Source: a methanogenic archaeon ISO4-H5 (lineage in GTDB: Archaea > Thermoplasmatota > Thermoplasmata > Methanomassiliicoccales > Methanomethylophilaceae). Taken from it: 64,000 bases of DNA. Position numbers and translations under genes: made by a program. Positions 31,988 to 41,697 of the stretch are shown one piece after another. Location of the stretch: assembly GCA_001560915.1 (NCBI GenBank), contig CP014214.1, forward strand, positions 310,001 through 374,000. The letters run 5' to 3'. Under the pieces are notes generated by a model. The model was given only the letters and a program-made list of their open reading frames with translations, ran no database searches and was not told where the DNA came from. Every line of letters starts with the position of its first letter. Within the stretch, counting starts at the first letter, position 1.

Positions 31988-33202
31988 TTGAAGATCCTGG
32001 TCCTTGATACCGTACATGGGGCTGCGGCCATCTGCGAAGGCTACCTTGCCAAGGGGTACGAGGTCACAGCGGTCGATGTATACCATATCACTCCGGATGC
32101 CGAGCTCGGCCGTCTGGCTGCCTTGGGTGTGCGTATCGCTCCCGAGGCACCGGCTGAGCGTTTCGATATCATAACAATGCCCTGCCATTGCCCGGACGCA
32201 TTCATGGGTAAGGCCACCTGCAATCGCAGGATGTTCTACTCGGAATCCGTCCATGACCTCATTACCGACACACGTTTTCGTATCGAGGTCACCGGGGTAA
32301 AAGGAAAGACCAGTACCTGTTACCTGCTGGCACATATTCTTTCGGCATGCGGTAAGAAGGTCTTCCTGCATACCTCCCGCGGACAAGGGGAGTACCGTGA
32401 CGGAAAGCATTTCATATCCGCGCTGAAGAGCATCGCACCCCCTTCCCTGCTGTGTCTTCCGGAGGGCGATTACGATGCGATGGTCTGCGAGATCTCTCTC
32501 GGCGGTTCAGGCAAGGCCGACATCGCCTGCATTACCAACCTGGTGGAGGACTACGGTATTGCCAAGAACACCCGCAGGGCCCGCGACGGTAAGAAGGATG
32601 TCCTCTGCGACGGAGTCAACATAGTGCTGCCTTCCGAAAAGGGAATCTGGGAGGTATATGGCAAACCGCTCCGCTTGGAGTCTGCACACATCAGTCCCGC
32701 AGGGCCTGCCGTTCTGGGCGCACAGTTCCCGCTCAAAGTCAGATATCTGGGCAGGGAATACGATGTCTCCCTCCGCGGAGATTATCTTTCCATGCAGTAC
32801 ACCGAGGCAATGGATATGGCCCTCGAGGTCTGCGAAGCGATGGAACTCCCGGCAGAAAGCGTCATGGCTGCCCTGGCATCCTTCTCAGGGGTCCCCGGAA
32901 GGGGAGAGGTGAAGGTGGAGGGCGGGGTCCTGAAAATCCTTGACAGGAATCCCGGTATTTCGCATATGAGCGTGGAATTTCTGCTGTCCCGCCTCAAGCC
33001 TCTCGGCGTGCTTAGGGACGCCGTTCTGCTGGTGGACCCCGTCAGCAAGAAGGTATGCGATAAGATGGACAAGGATTTCATTTCGGACGTGGCCGCCAAG
33101 TACGGGGTTTCGATGGAAATTTTGGATAACGGAGAGATCAAGCCTGAGTACATCGAGGGCAAGAAGACCGTAATTCATCTGATCAAAGAGGGTTATCAGT
33201 GA
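31988..33202 (+). CDS. cfbE: Coenzyme F430 synthetase, Mur ligase-like
   Basis: A 404-residue Mur-ligase relative that closes the last ring of F430 in an ATP-dependent step. The ATP loop is VTGVKGKTST (about 101-110), followed by the central ligase domain (EGDYDAMVCEISLGG) and a C-terminal domain with GVPGRGE and a DRNPGISHMS stretch. The start is TTG 31988, behind GGGGAG. It lies between cfbA and cfbD, as expected for F430 operons. Confidence 0.9.
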   Translation: MKILVLDTVHGAAAICEGYLAKGYEVTAVDVYHITPDAELGRLAALGVRIAPEAPAERFDIITMPCHCPDAFMGKATCNRRMFYSESVHDLITDTRFRIEVTGVKGKTSTCYLLAHILSACGKKVFLHTSRGQGEYRDGKHFISALKSIAPPSLLCLPEGDYDAMVCEISLGGSGKADIACITNLVEDYGIAKNTRRARDGKKDVLCDGVNIVLPSEKGIWEVYGKPLRLESAHISPAGPAVLGAQFPLKVRYLGREYDVSLRGDYLSMQYTEAMDMALEVCEAMELPAESVMAALASFSGVPGRGEVKVEGGVLKILDRNPGISHMSVEFLLSRLKPLGVLRDAVLLVDPVSKKVCDKMDKDFISDVAAKYGVSMEILDNGEIKPEYIEGKKTVIHLIKEGYQ

Positions 33203-34278
33203 CCGTGGTGATGCATCCCCGCCCCAATCCCATCGTGGCAGCCATGTACACCCTGCGCGACATGGACGTGGATGTCATCGTGACCCATGGGCCGGCCGGA
33301 TGCTGTTTCATGGCATCGCGTCCGCTTGAAAACGCCGGCGTCAGAGTCGTGACGTCAGCGCTCAAGGATAATGACCTGATATTCGGAGGGGCGGATCCTC
33401 TGGTACGTACAGCCGAAGAGGCGATACAGAGATTCCATCCCCGTACCATGGCCGTTGTAGGTACATGTGCCAGCACGATTATAGGCGATGATGTTGCCGC
33501 AGCCATCCGCAGGGTGGACAAGGGAGACTGCAACCTCTTCAATGTAGATTGCAGCGGCTGTCTGGCCGACAATACCATGGGTGCCATCCGTGCCCTCAAG
33601 GCCGGTGCCAAGGCAGGTGTCATCTCTAAAGAGGAATGCGACCGTCAGACTGCTCTTCTAAAGGCCGCCACCGCTTTGGAGAAACAGAAGGGGATGGCGG
33701 GAAGGACATACCTGTCGCCGACCAAAGGTCCTACCAAGTACGGTGTCGCCAAACGTATCGCCAACGCACTTCGCGAAGGGAAGAAAGTGGCATTCGTAAT
33801 GCTTGCCAAGAAAGAGCTGGCCTACCGTTACGCGGACATGTTCCTGGCGGCCGCCGAGGCCTGCAGGGAGCTTGGCGGCGAGGTACGTTGCTTCGCCAAC
33901 CTCGATGCTGACAAGGGACTCCCGCGCATCCGCAGGTACTGCACCAACATCCTAGGCGAACTTGGTAACAGCGGTGTGACGGTGGATATCATCGGGGGCC
34001 TGGACGAGTATGCTGTAATCGGGGAGGAGATGGCCGAGAAGGTCGACGAATACCAGCCGGATCTCCGCGTGTTCCTTGATATATGCCACGCATACCCAGA
34101 TCTCAGAAAAGATGACATTCTCATCACCGACCAGCCCCGTGAACTCGCCAATTATCTGGCACAGGGATTCGAGTTCTCCGTCGGTGAACCCTCCTCCCAC
34201 AACATGGTCATGGGTACCGATAAAATTGTCATGTTGGAAACAGCCGAGACCTTAAGGGAGATCGCCAGGGGTGAGTGA
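33199..34278 (+). CDS. cfbD: Ni-sirohydrochlorin a,c-diamide reductive cyclase, NifD-like subunit
   Basis: A 359-residue NifD-like catalytic subunit that binds the nickel tetrapyrrole and reduces it with electrons from CfbC. Candidate cluster-binding cysteines lie in GPAGCCFMA, VVGTCAST and VDCSGCLADN. The start GTG 33199 overlaps the stop of cfbE (GTGA). It is much shorter than NifD, as is normal for CfbD. Confidence 0.9.
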   Translation: MTVVMHPRPNPIVAAMYTLRDMDVDVIVTHGPAGCCFMASRPLENAGVRVVTSALKDNDLIFGGADPLVRTAEEAIQRFHPRTMAVVGTCASTIIGDDVAAAIRRVDKGDCNLFNVDCSGCLADNTMGAIRALKAGAKAGVISKEECDRQTALLKAATALEKQKGMAGRTYLSPTKGPTKYGVAKRIANALREGKKVAFVMLAKKELAYRYADMFLAAAEACRELGGEVRCFANLDADKGLPRIRRYCTNILGELGNSGVTVDIIGGLDEYAVIGEEMAEKVDEYQPDLRVFLDICHAYPDLRKDDILITDQPRELANYLAQGFEFSVGEPSSHNMVMGTDKIVMLETAETLREIARGE

Positions 34279-35610
34279 TTGAAGGGCTTCGTGATTGCCG
34301 GTACCGGGAGCGGTGTGGGGAAGACCTCCATCGCTACAGGTCTGATGTCAGCCCTATCGAGGAAATACAAGGTACAGGCCTTCAAGGCCGGACCTGATTT
34401 CATCGATCCGATGTACCATACGGCAGCCACGGGCCGTCCTTCCAGGAATCTCGATTCTTTTATGATGGATGAGGGGCGCATACGCAACCTGGTCGGTTAT
34501 TCTTCCAAGGATGCAGACTTGTGCATAGTGGAAGGCGTCCGCGGATTGTACGAAGGATTCTCGGGGGACGGCGACATCGGTTCAACCGCATATCTGGCGA
34601 AGACCCTCGGGCTGCCGGTCGTGCTGGTGGTCAACGCCGGTTCGCTGACACGTTCCGCAGCAGCCATCATCAACGGATTCCGTGATTTCGATCCTGATGT
34701 GAAGATCGCGGGAGTAATCCTCAACAAGGTCTCCGGGAGTCAGCATTCCGAAAAGTTGGATCTTGCAATGAGGACGTACTGCAAGGGCGTCAAACTGCTC
34801 GGCAAGATACGCAAAGACTCCGATAACACCTTGGAACAGAGGTATCTGGGTCTAGCAACTCTTCACAATTACGACCAAGGTAACATCGTTCCTTTGGAAC
34901 GTCTCGTGGACACGGTAGATCTCGATATGCTGGTGGACATCGCCGAATCGTTCCAGACCGAGCTGCCGGATTCTTCCCCCTATGTATCACGCAAATCAGG
35001 ACTCAGGGCAGCGGTTCCCTACGATGATGCCTATTGTTTCCTTTACAGGGAGAATGTAGAATGCATGCAGGCGTCAGGAATAGATGTGAAGTTCTTCAGC
35101 CCTGTCAAGGGTGACTCCCTTCCCGACGCGGATATGGCATACCTGTGCGGCGGGTATCCCGAACTTTTCGCCGATAAGATTTCCGACAACAAGGACTATC
35201 TGGAAGGCTTGAAACAGATGTCCGATGAAGGGAAGCCGATTCTCGGCGAATGCGGAGGCATGATGACCTTATGCAAGGACATGAAGGTAAAGTCCGGGGG
35301 GACCTACAGGATGGTAGGTTGTTTCGATGCCACCGCGGATATGGTGGGGAAAAGGCATGGGCCGACCTATGTCATCGCCGATGCGACCCCTGATAATCCT
35401 TTGTTCAGCGGTACCGTGAAAGGTCACGAGTATCATTACTCGGAGGTGCAGGCCGGGGATTCCGAATTCTGTTTCTCGGTCAGGCGCGGTCAGGGAATAT
35501 CCGGGAAGATGGATGGTATGTTCAGGAACCGCACCGTCGGTACCTATCTGCATCAGCATGCCCTCTCCCACGAGGATTGGGCGAAGGGATTCGTCGATTC
35601 CTGTCAGTGA
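34279..35610 (+). CDS. cfbB: Ni-sirohydrochlorin a,c-diamide synthase
   Basis: A 443-residue CobB/CbiA-family amidotransferase that amidates the a and c acetate groups of Ni-sirohydrochlorin using ATP and glutamine. The P-loop-like [10 protein letters not shown] (8-17) lies in the N-terminal domain, with [13 protein letters not shown]. The class I glutaminase domain has the nucleophile in GECGGMMTL and the His in GTYLHQHA. The start is TTG 34279, directly after the stop of cfbD. It is distinguished from the cobalamin enzyme (54270-55616) by operon context. Confidence 0.9.
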   Translation: MKGFVIAGTGSGVGKTSIATGLMSALSRKYKVQAFKAGPDFIDPMYHTAATGRPSRNLDSFMMDEGRIRNLVGYSSKDADLCIVEGVRGLYEGFSGDGDIGSTAYLAKTLGLPVVLVVNAGSLTRSAAAIINGFRDFDPDVKIAGVILNKVSGSQHSEKLDLAMRTYCKGVKLLGKIRKDSDNTLEQRYLGLATLHNYDQGNIVPLERLVDTVDLDMLVDIAESFQTELPDSSPYVSRKSGLRAAVPYDDAYCFLYRENVECMQASGIDVKFFSPVKGDSLPDADMAYLCGGYPELFADKISDNKDYLEGLKQMSDEGKPILGECGGMMTLCKDMKVKSGGTYRMVGCFDATADMVGKRHGPTYVIADATPDNPLFSGTVKGHEYHYSEVQAGDSEFCFSVRRGQGISGKMDGMFRNRTVGTYLHQHALSHEDWAKGFVDSCQ

Positions 35611-35650
35611 CGGTTAATCCCTGGGCCGGAAACGATACAAAGATTTGAAC

Positions 35651-35673
35651 CCGGCCGGAGGTTCTCCGGCCGG
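35651..35673. terminator. Strong hairpin between convergent genes
   Basis: A perfect 10-bp stem CCGGCCGGAG/CTCCGGCCGG with a 3-base loop lies between the cfb operon and the convergent transporter gene. It probably acts in both directions, although T-runs are weak. Confidence 0.55.
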
Positions 35674-35681
35674 TAAAATGT

Positions 35682-37355
35682 TCATTGCTGGTTCTTTCTG
35701 CAGACCAGTACGGGACAGTAAGCGGACCTGACGACTTTCTCGGCTACGGAACCGATGACTGCCCTCTTGGCATTAGTCCTTCCGAGGGATCCGCACACGC
35801 AGAGGTCGTGGTTAGCAGATTCCTCCGCAATCATGTCTGCTGGGTGGCCCTGCAGAATCTTGGTGGTCACCTTGATCCCTGCTGCAGTACCGAGCTCTAC
35901 CGCTTTTCTGAAGGCTTCTGCCGAAGCTTCCTTCGCGGCCCCGGCGATGTTTTCGGAGGTGTCAAGGGCACCAGCCAGTCCGCTGAGGTTGCTGGGGTCG
36001 AGAACGAAGAGCACCGTGAGGGCAGCATTGTTCTTCTTGGCGATGTTGACCGCGTTCTTCACTGCGAATTCGCTGTTCTCGCTTCCGTCGGTAGCGACCA
36101 GGACACTCCTGTACATCGAGGGCATGTCGGCGGGATGTTCGGGAAGCGCGGCAGGGCGGGGAGCAGAAGAAGTGCCAGACGTTTTCCTTGCACTGCTTAT
36201 GAATACCGCCACCGCAACGATGAGGCCCAATACACCCATGGCAAGGTAGGAGTTGCAGTAGCTTCCCATGACCGCTAAGACAGGGGTGAAAACCAGGGTG
36301 GTGATGAAATTGGAGAGGTTCAGGAACACGGAATAGCCGCCCATGACTTTTCCTGAGGTCTTGACCGTGGAGAGCATAGAGAGCCTTGCGATGACTGTGG
36401 GCATCAGAAGACCCAGCGAGCATCCCATGACGATCATGCTGACGAAGGTCAGCGGGAGGAAGGGGATATAGAGCATGATCAGGCTCGCACCCATCATGAG
36501 GAAGGCACAGGTGAATGCCATACCGTCGGTCAGCTTGGTGGCTCTGCGCGTGTACAGGATACTGAATACGGCCTGGGCCACACCCATGAGTCCGAGCAGG
36601 ATACCCATCATGACATAGGGCTGATCCATTTCTGCGATGTAGTACGAGAAGTTCATCGGGACGGTGAACATCAGGAACATCTCGAGGAAGACCATCGCAT
36701 AGCAGAACAGGATCTTCTTCCTGCCTCCGTTGTCGGCGGGAGTATCCTGCAGAGGCATGGACTGCGAAGGGTCCCTCACGATTTTAGACGGGTCCCGGAC
36801 CGAGAGTATTCCGAAGATGAAGATGGGAATACCGATGAGGTAGATCAGGAAGGGATAGTTCCACCCCACATCTGCGAGGGAACCGCCCAGGGTCTCAAGG
36901 ACCAGGGTTCCAACACCGATGGCTGCGGCCTGGTAACCTATGACCTTCGCGCGCTGCATTCCTGCATAGTATTCGCCGATGAGTGCGGTGATGGTCAGAG
37001 AGATACCTGCAATTCCTATACCCAGGATAAACCTGCAGACTAGGATCAGGGGAAAATTCGCAAGGAAGAAGCTGGCGGTTCCGGTGATGGTGAAGATGGC
37101 CATCGCAAGGAAGAACACCTTGACCTTGCCGAGTTTGTCCGCAAGGTAACCTACTCCGAATCCGGTGATGGCCACCGAGAGCGAAGGAAGACTGACGATG
37201 AGCGAGACCATGAACTCACTCTCGCCGAAGTGCTGTTTGATAGGTTGGAGGGCTGGAGCCACCGCGGCTGCACCCATAAGGATGACCATAGAGGACAGCA
37301 GGATGGTTAGCAGTGTGATTTTGCCAGGAGTGAACGGTTTATCCCGATTATGCAT
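35682..37355 (-). CDS. MFS transporter fused to a universal stress protein domain
   Basis: A 557-residue protein. Residues about 15-400 form about 12 membrane segments of the major facilitator type, with GYLADKLGKVKVF as the loop 2-3 signature. Residues about 415-557 form a cytoplasmic UspA domain (YRSVLVATDGSENSEFA at its start and the nucleotide-binding GSLGRTN...GSVAEKVV near the end). The fusion suggests that transport is controlled by nucleotide state. The substrate is unknown; proximity to cfb does not prove a role there. Confidence 0.85.
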   Translation of the reverse strand: MHNRDKPFTPGKITLLTILLSSMVILMGAAAVAPALQPIKQHFGESEFMVSLIVSLPSLSVAITGFGVGYLADKLGKVKVFFLAMAIFTITGTASFFLANFPLILVCRFILGIGIAGISLTITALIGEYYAGMQRAKVIGYQAAAIGVGTLVLETLGGSLADVGWNYPFLIYLIGIPIFIFGILSVRDPSKIVRDPSQSMPLQDTPADNGGRKKILFCYAMVFLEMFLMFTVPMNFSYYIAEMDQPYVMMGILLGLMGVAQAVFSILYTRRATKLTDGMAFTCAFLMMGASLIMLYIPFLPLTFVSMIVMGCSLGLLMPTVIARLSMLSTVKTSGKVMGGYSVFLNLSNFITTLVFTPVLAVMGSYCNSYLAMGVLGLIVAVAVFISSARKTSGTSSAPRPAALPEHPADMPSMYRSVLVATDGSENSEFAVKNAVNIAKKNNAALTVLFVLDPSNLSGLAGALDTSENIAGAAKEASAEAFRKAVELGTAAGIKVTTKILQGHPADMIAEESANHDLCVCGSLGRTNAKRAVIGSVAEKVVRSAYCPVLVCRKNQQ

Positions 37356-37713
37356 GAAAATTCAGCAATGTCGTCCTCTGTATAAGTCTAACCCGACGCC
37401 ATAGTTTGAAAAAATAACATTGATAGTACGCAAACCCGACATGATAGTACTGACGCAACACAGTACGCGGTGAGATCAGTCAGGTGCGTTTCAGAGCAAC
37501 TTCGTTTTTCACCAGATTCCTGTTGATATTCCTTAGGAATCTTTCAAATCAAAGAAAATTTCCCACATGGGATTCTTTTCAAATCTTTGGCACACTTATG
37601 AAAATATGTCTGTTAAGACTGTGATGAATTAGGTTTGTATAGATTTTGTCTGACATACCTTTAAGTAGGGTAATTTCGTGGAAATTAATACCGATTAATC
37701 CAACAGGTGTTAT
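37356..37713. other. Promoter-containing intergenic region
   Basis: 358 bases between divergent genes, without a supported gene. TTTAAGTAG near 37661 could be the TATA box of the membrane protein gene at 37714; AGGTG is its ribosome-binding site. The remainder shows no clear repeat. Confidence 0.4.
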
Positions 37714-38457
37714 ATGGCCCAAAAAGAAGCGGTGCCAACCGGTGCTGGTGCAGGAAGCGCCAAAGAAACCCGGGTGGCAAAGAAGAAGACGCTGCAGCAG
37801 CGTGTCGATGATTGGAACGTATCACCTGTGGTACTGGACAATCTCATCAACGTTCTCATCGCACTTCTCGTCTTTTTCATCCTTCTTGCTCTCGCACTGT
37901 TCGGGCTTGCCCTGGAGAGACACATCCTCTCGATAATCATGGTGCCCCTGTTGATTTATTTTGCACTCAGTCTGCCCAGTTTCAAGCTGAGGATGAGGGA
38001 ATATCCTTCTTCACTCCTGATTTCAGATGCGGTAGCGCTCGTCAACCTCGCTGCGTTGTGCCTTTATATGGATTTCGTCTTTTACGGGAACGAAAACGAA
38101 TTAGTTCTGAAGCTGGTCTTCTCTCTGATCGGAGTCGTAATGTTCACTGCGTACCTCGGTCGCTGGTATTATTCGTTCTACATCACACCGTTCTTCGCAG
38201 TCGTGTACAATCTGTTCTTCCTGACGATGAACGGAGTCGATGCCGTCGTCATGGCGGTCTTACTTATCGTGATGTTCTTCCTGTTCCTTGCAAGCATGTG
38301 GCGCCATAAGTTCTACTTCGGAATCGGCCGTGTATGTGTCGCAGGAAAGTATGTCGAGATGCCTGAGCTGAAGGCGTCCTTCGTCAGGAAGAAGCAGAAG
38401 ATAAACGCGAAGAAACAGAGGCGCGAAGCTGAAAACGCCGCCGCCGAAAAGAAGTAA
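37714..38457 (+). CDS. Multi-span membrane protein of unknown function
   Basis: A 247-residue protein with a soluble, Lys/Ala-rich N-terminus, six predicted membrane segments between about residue 42 and 195 (for example VLIALLVFFILLALALFGLA), and a highly basic C-terminal tail (KKQKINAKKQRR) probably in the cytoplasm. No known family. Its stop abuts the convergent Sel1 gene. Confidence 0.7.
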   Translation: MAQKEAVPTGAGAGSAKETRVAKKKTLQQRVDDWNVSPVVLDNLINVLIALLVFFILLALALFGLALERHILSIIMVPLLIYFALSLPSFKLRMREYPSSLLISDAVALVNLAALCLYMDFVFYGNENELVLKLVFSLIGVVMFTAYLGRWYYSFYITPFFAVVYNLFFLTMNGVDAVVMAVLLIVMFFLFLASMWRHKFYFGIGRVCVAGKYVEMPELKASFVRKKQKINAKKQRREAENAAAEKK

Positions 38458-39075
38458 TCAGGCGCGCCTGAGCAGTTCTTTCAGTTTCTTCTTGGCATCC
38501 CTGTCGCCCTGTTTCGCGGCAAGGCTGTACCAATACTGGGCCTTGTCCAGATCCTGTGCGACCCCGTTGCCGTTTTCATAAGAGACCGCGGTGTTGAACT
38601 GGGCATCGAGGTTTCCCTGCTCGGCCGCTTTGAGGAACCATCCGAATGCCTTTTCGGGGGACTTTTCCACCCCCGTGCCTCCGAGGTACATATTGCCGAG
38701 GCAGAGCTGCGATTCCGCATAGCCGAGCTGTGCCGCCCTGCCGTACCAGTACACCGCGAGCATGTCGTTCTTGGCTACGCCGGTGCCTTCGAAATAGCAC
38801 TGTGCCAGATCGTTCTGTGCCTCGGGCAGGTCCTGCTCCGCCGCATTGGTGAAGTTCTGCACCGCATGCACGAATGACTGCTCCACGCCGTTGCCGGTCG
38901 CATACAGCAGTCCGAGAAGATACTGGGCAGTGGGATTGTTGTTGTTCGCCGACAGCTGGAGGAACTGGAACGCATCCTTGTCCCTTCCGTGTTCCAGGAG
39001 TTCGACAGCGTTCATGAGATCGGCATCCTTCCTGTCCTTCTCGCGGATGTTGATGTGAGGTGCATAGCGTTTCAT
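38458..39075 (-). CDS. Sel1-repeat protein
   Basis: A 205-residue protein with about four Sel1-like (TPR-like) repeats of 36 residues (pattern A.Y.LG.LY..G.GVE.....A...F..AAEQ...A). These scaffolds bind other proteins. It is the last of three consecutive Sel1 genes on the minus strand, three bases from the next. No signal peptide. Confidence 0.85.
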   Translation of the reverse strand: MKRYAPHINIREKDRKDADLMNAVELLEHGRDKDAFQFLQLSANNNNPTAQYLLGLLYATGNGVEQSFVHAVQNFTNAAEQDLPEAQNDLAQCYFEGTGVAKNDMLAVYWYGRAAQLGYAESQLCLGNMYLGGTGVEKSPEKAFGWFLKAAEQGNLDAQFNTAVSYENGNGVAQDLDKAQYWYSLAAKQGDRDAKKKLKELLRRA

Positions 39076-39078
39076 GTT

Positions 39079-39879
39079 TCAGACTCCTAACTGTTTGCGG
39101 ACGAGCTTCAGCGCATCGGCGGCATCGGTGACGCCCATTTCCGCGGCTCTCCCGAATAATTCCATGGCCTGCTTATAATCCTGTTCAACTCCGTCTCCTT
39201 CCATGAGGAGCAGGCCCAGGTTGTACATGGCGTCGGGATGGCCGTTCTCCGCCGCTTTGGCGTACCAGCGTGCCGCTTCGGCCGAATCCTTGGGGGTGCC
39301 CTTGCCGGTGTAGTGCAGGAGCGCCAGGTGGTACTGGGCATCGGTGACGCCCTGTTCGGCTGCCCGCGTGTACCACAGGAGGGCATCCTCGTAGGAGACC
39401 GGTACCGACTGCCCCTCCTCGTACATGGCGGCGATGTTGTACTGTGCCCCGGCATAGCCGTTCTCGGCCGACCTGAGCATCCATTCGAAGGCGTCCGAAT
39501 CGGATTGTTCCCCGCCTTCCCCGTTGAGGTACATGAGCCCCAGCTGGTTCTGGGCCTTGGCATGTTCCTGCTCGGCGGCATCGCGATAGAACGATCTGGC
39601 CTGTTCCATGGACTGTTTGGCTATCTCGCCGGTATAATACAGGTTCCCTAGAGTGTACTGTGCTTCCGCATAGCCGTTCTCCGCGGACATAGAAAGCCAT
39701 TTCAGTGCGGTCCTGTCCCCTCTTGAACGGAGGATGGTCCCCACGGTGAATTGGGCTACAGGATTACCGTTCTCCGCGGATTTCCTGAAGAGCTTAAGGG
39801 CGGTATCGATGTCTCCTTCCCTGTACAATCTAACCGCTTCCGAGAAAGAGGGGTCTTCCTTGCAGCGGACATCGGTCAT
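39079..39879 (-). CDS. Sel1-repeat protein
   Basis: A 266-residue protein with about six Sel1 repeats covering most of its length (for example AQYTLGNLYYTGE, AQNQLGLMYLNGEGG, AQYHLALLHYTGKG). The start overlaps the previous stop (ATGA), so it is co-translated with the third Sel1 gene. A scaffold of unknown partner. Confidence 0.85.
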   Translation of the reverse strand: MTDVRCKEDPSFSEAVRLYREGDIDTALKLFRKSAENGNPVAQFTVGTILRSRGDRTALKWLSMSAENGYAEAQYTLGNLYYTGEIAKQSMEQARSFYRDAAEQEHAKAQNQLGLMYLNGEGGEQSDSDAFEWMLRSAENGYAGAQYNIAAMYEEGQSVPVSYEDALLWYTRAAEQGVTDAQYHLALLHYTGKGTPKDSAEAARWYAKAAENGHPDAMYNLGLLLMEGDGVEQDYKQAMELFGRAAEMGVTDAADALKLVRKQLGV

Positions 39880-40592
39880 AGTTTGATTCCCTGGGTCTTC
39901 TCGATCTCGTCGATGAAACGCTTGGCTTCGGGCATGCCCATGCTGAGTGCCAGCTTGAAGTACCTGAGGGCGATCTCATCATCCTGTTCGACCCCGTCTC
40001 CCTCGTGGTAGACTATGCCGGTGCCGAGAGTGGCCTCGCGGTGTCCGAGGTCGGCGGCCTTCCTGCAGAGCCTGGCGGAGCGGGCATGGTCCTCTTTGGT
40101 TCCGATGCCCTTGTAGCATAGGTGGGATAGAGCGAAGCATGCCTCGGGGATCTTCAGGTCCGCAGCCTTCTCATAGAGACGGACGGCGATGGTGAAGTTC
40201 TGTTCCACACCGACGCCTCTCTCATAGAACGATGCGAGGTTGCAGATGGCCTGGGGATGGCCTGCCTCAGCTGCCTTGCGGGTCCATTCGTAGGCCTTTG
40301 CCGGAGAGTGCTGGGTCTTCTTACCTTCGGCGTACATGATACCCAATTCGCTCATGGCTGCCAGGTGGTTCTGCATGGCCGCCTTGTGGAACCATTTGAG
40401 CGCCTCGCGCTCGTCCCTGTTGACGACGATTCCGTGATAGAAGAAGACCCCGACGCGGAACTGTGCGTCCGCATGCCCCAGACGGGCTGCCGAAAGGAAG
40501 AGGGCAAGGGCGTTCTTCACATCCTTGCTTTCGAATGCTCTCATTCCACCTTCGTAGTAGGCTTCGGCGGTCGCTTTGTCTGATGGGTTCAT
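39876..40592 (-). CDS. Sel1-repeat protein
   Basis: A 238-residue protein with about five Sel1 repeats (AQFRVGVFFYHG, AMSELGIMYAEGKK, AICNLASFYERGVG, ATLGTGIVYHEGDG). First of the three-gene Sel1 operon. Confidence 0.85.
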   Translation of the reverse strand: MNPSDKATAEAYYEGGMRAFESKDVKNALALFLSAARLGHADAQFRVGVFFYHGIVVNRDEREALKWFHKAAMQNHLAAMSELGIMYAEGKKTQHSPAKAYEWTRKAAEAGHPQAICNLASFYERGVGVEQNFTIAVRLYEKAADLKIPEACFALSHLCYKGIGTKEDHARSARLCRKAADLGHREATLGTGIVYHEGDGVEQDDEIALRYFKLALSMGMPEAKRFIDEIEKTQGIKL

Positions 40593-40640
40593 GTTATCGA
40601 CAGGGGGTATGCGGTCTTGTTAAAAAAGGCTCTTTGGTCA

Positions 40641-41603
40641 TTATGGTCCATGCTTCCTGCGAACGTGCAGGCGCAGATTGGCCGCCAGGGCCAGAGTGGG
40701 CAGTTCGATGAGAGGCCCTATAACCAGGATAAGCAGCGCCACCGAGTTCTCCGGGAAGGCTGCGGCGCAGATGGCCAGTGCCAGCGGGGAGTTCCTGGCC
40801 ATGGTCGTGAATATTAGGGATGTTGTGTCGTCGAACTCCCACTTCCAGAGTCTTCCGATCCCGGAGGATAGCAGGTAGTTCGCTACGAAGAATATCATCA
40901 GGGGGATCAGCATCTCGACCAGCAGCACCAGGTTGTCGAACAGCACCTGACTCTCGGAGGCGAACATGGCCACGATGGCAAGGCAGAGGAACAGGGTCTG
41001 GAGCTCGTCGTTGTATCCCAGGACAGAGGTCTTCGCTCCGTCCACCGCCTGGGAGCGGGAGGCCAGGAGTCGTATTATGGCGGCAGCGATGATCGGTATC
41101 CCCAGCACCACCAGGATGCTCCAGAGGATAGTGGCGACATCGAAGGAGAGGTCAGCACCGAAGAAGACCCAGGCATACACAGGGAGGAGCAGTACCTGGA
41201 TGATGAGGTTCAGCGGGAGGATGGCACTGCTGAGCGCGGTGTTGCCTTTCGCGACGCCAGTGAAGACCAGGAACCAGTCCGTGCAGGGGGTGACCAGCAG
41301 CATCAGGATACCGAAGCGGACATCCAGGTTGCCGGAGAAGAACGCATATCCCAGAAGGATGGCGAACAGCGGGGTCCACACGAAATTGACGAGCAGTGCG
41401 GTGCCGGTGAATATCCTGTTTGAAAAGGCTTCTCTGAGGCGGGAACCGTCGACCGCCAGGAAGACGAAGAACAGCATCACGATAAGGAACGGTTCGATGA
41501 GCCTCCCGGACGAGTTTCCGAAATCAGTCCATACACCCAACGCAAGGCCGATGAAGGCGGCCGCCATGATTGAGGCGGGCTGGACGATCTCCGCATGCTC
41601 CAT
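40641..41603 (-). CDS. ACR3/BASS-type transporter
   Basis: A 320-residue membrane protein with about ten spans. The segment LLVTPCTDWFLVFTGVAKGN, followed by LPLNLIIQVLLLPVY, is typical of the ACR3-like branch of the bile acid/arsenite/riboflavin transporter superfamily; the conserved Cys lies in this motif. Arsenite or another anion could be exported; no ars genes are adjacent, so the substrate is not certain. Confidence 0.8.
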   Translation of the reverse strand: MEHAEIVQPASIMAAAFIGLALGVWTDFGNSSGRLIEPFLIVMLFFVFLAVDGSRLREAFSNRIFTGTALLVNFVWTPLFAILLGYAFFSGNLDVRFGILMLLVTPCTDWFLVFTGVAKGNTALSSAILPLNLIIQVLLLPVYAWVFFGADLSFDVATILWSILVVLGIPIIAAAIIRLLASRSQAVDGAKTSVLGYNDELQTLFLCLAIVAMFASESQVLFDNLVLLVEMLIPLMIFFVANYLLSSGIGRLWKWEFDDTTSLIFTTMARNSPLALAICAAAFPENSVALLILVIGPLIELPTLALAANLRLHVRRKHGP

Positions 41604-41697
41604 GAGATTCGGATGATTTAACGAAATAAAAGCACACGTGCGAATCCACTCTATGCGGAACGCGCAGGGTTATGTAACCCGTAGCAAATGAGGGGCC

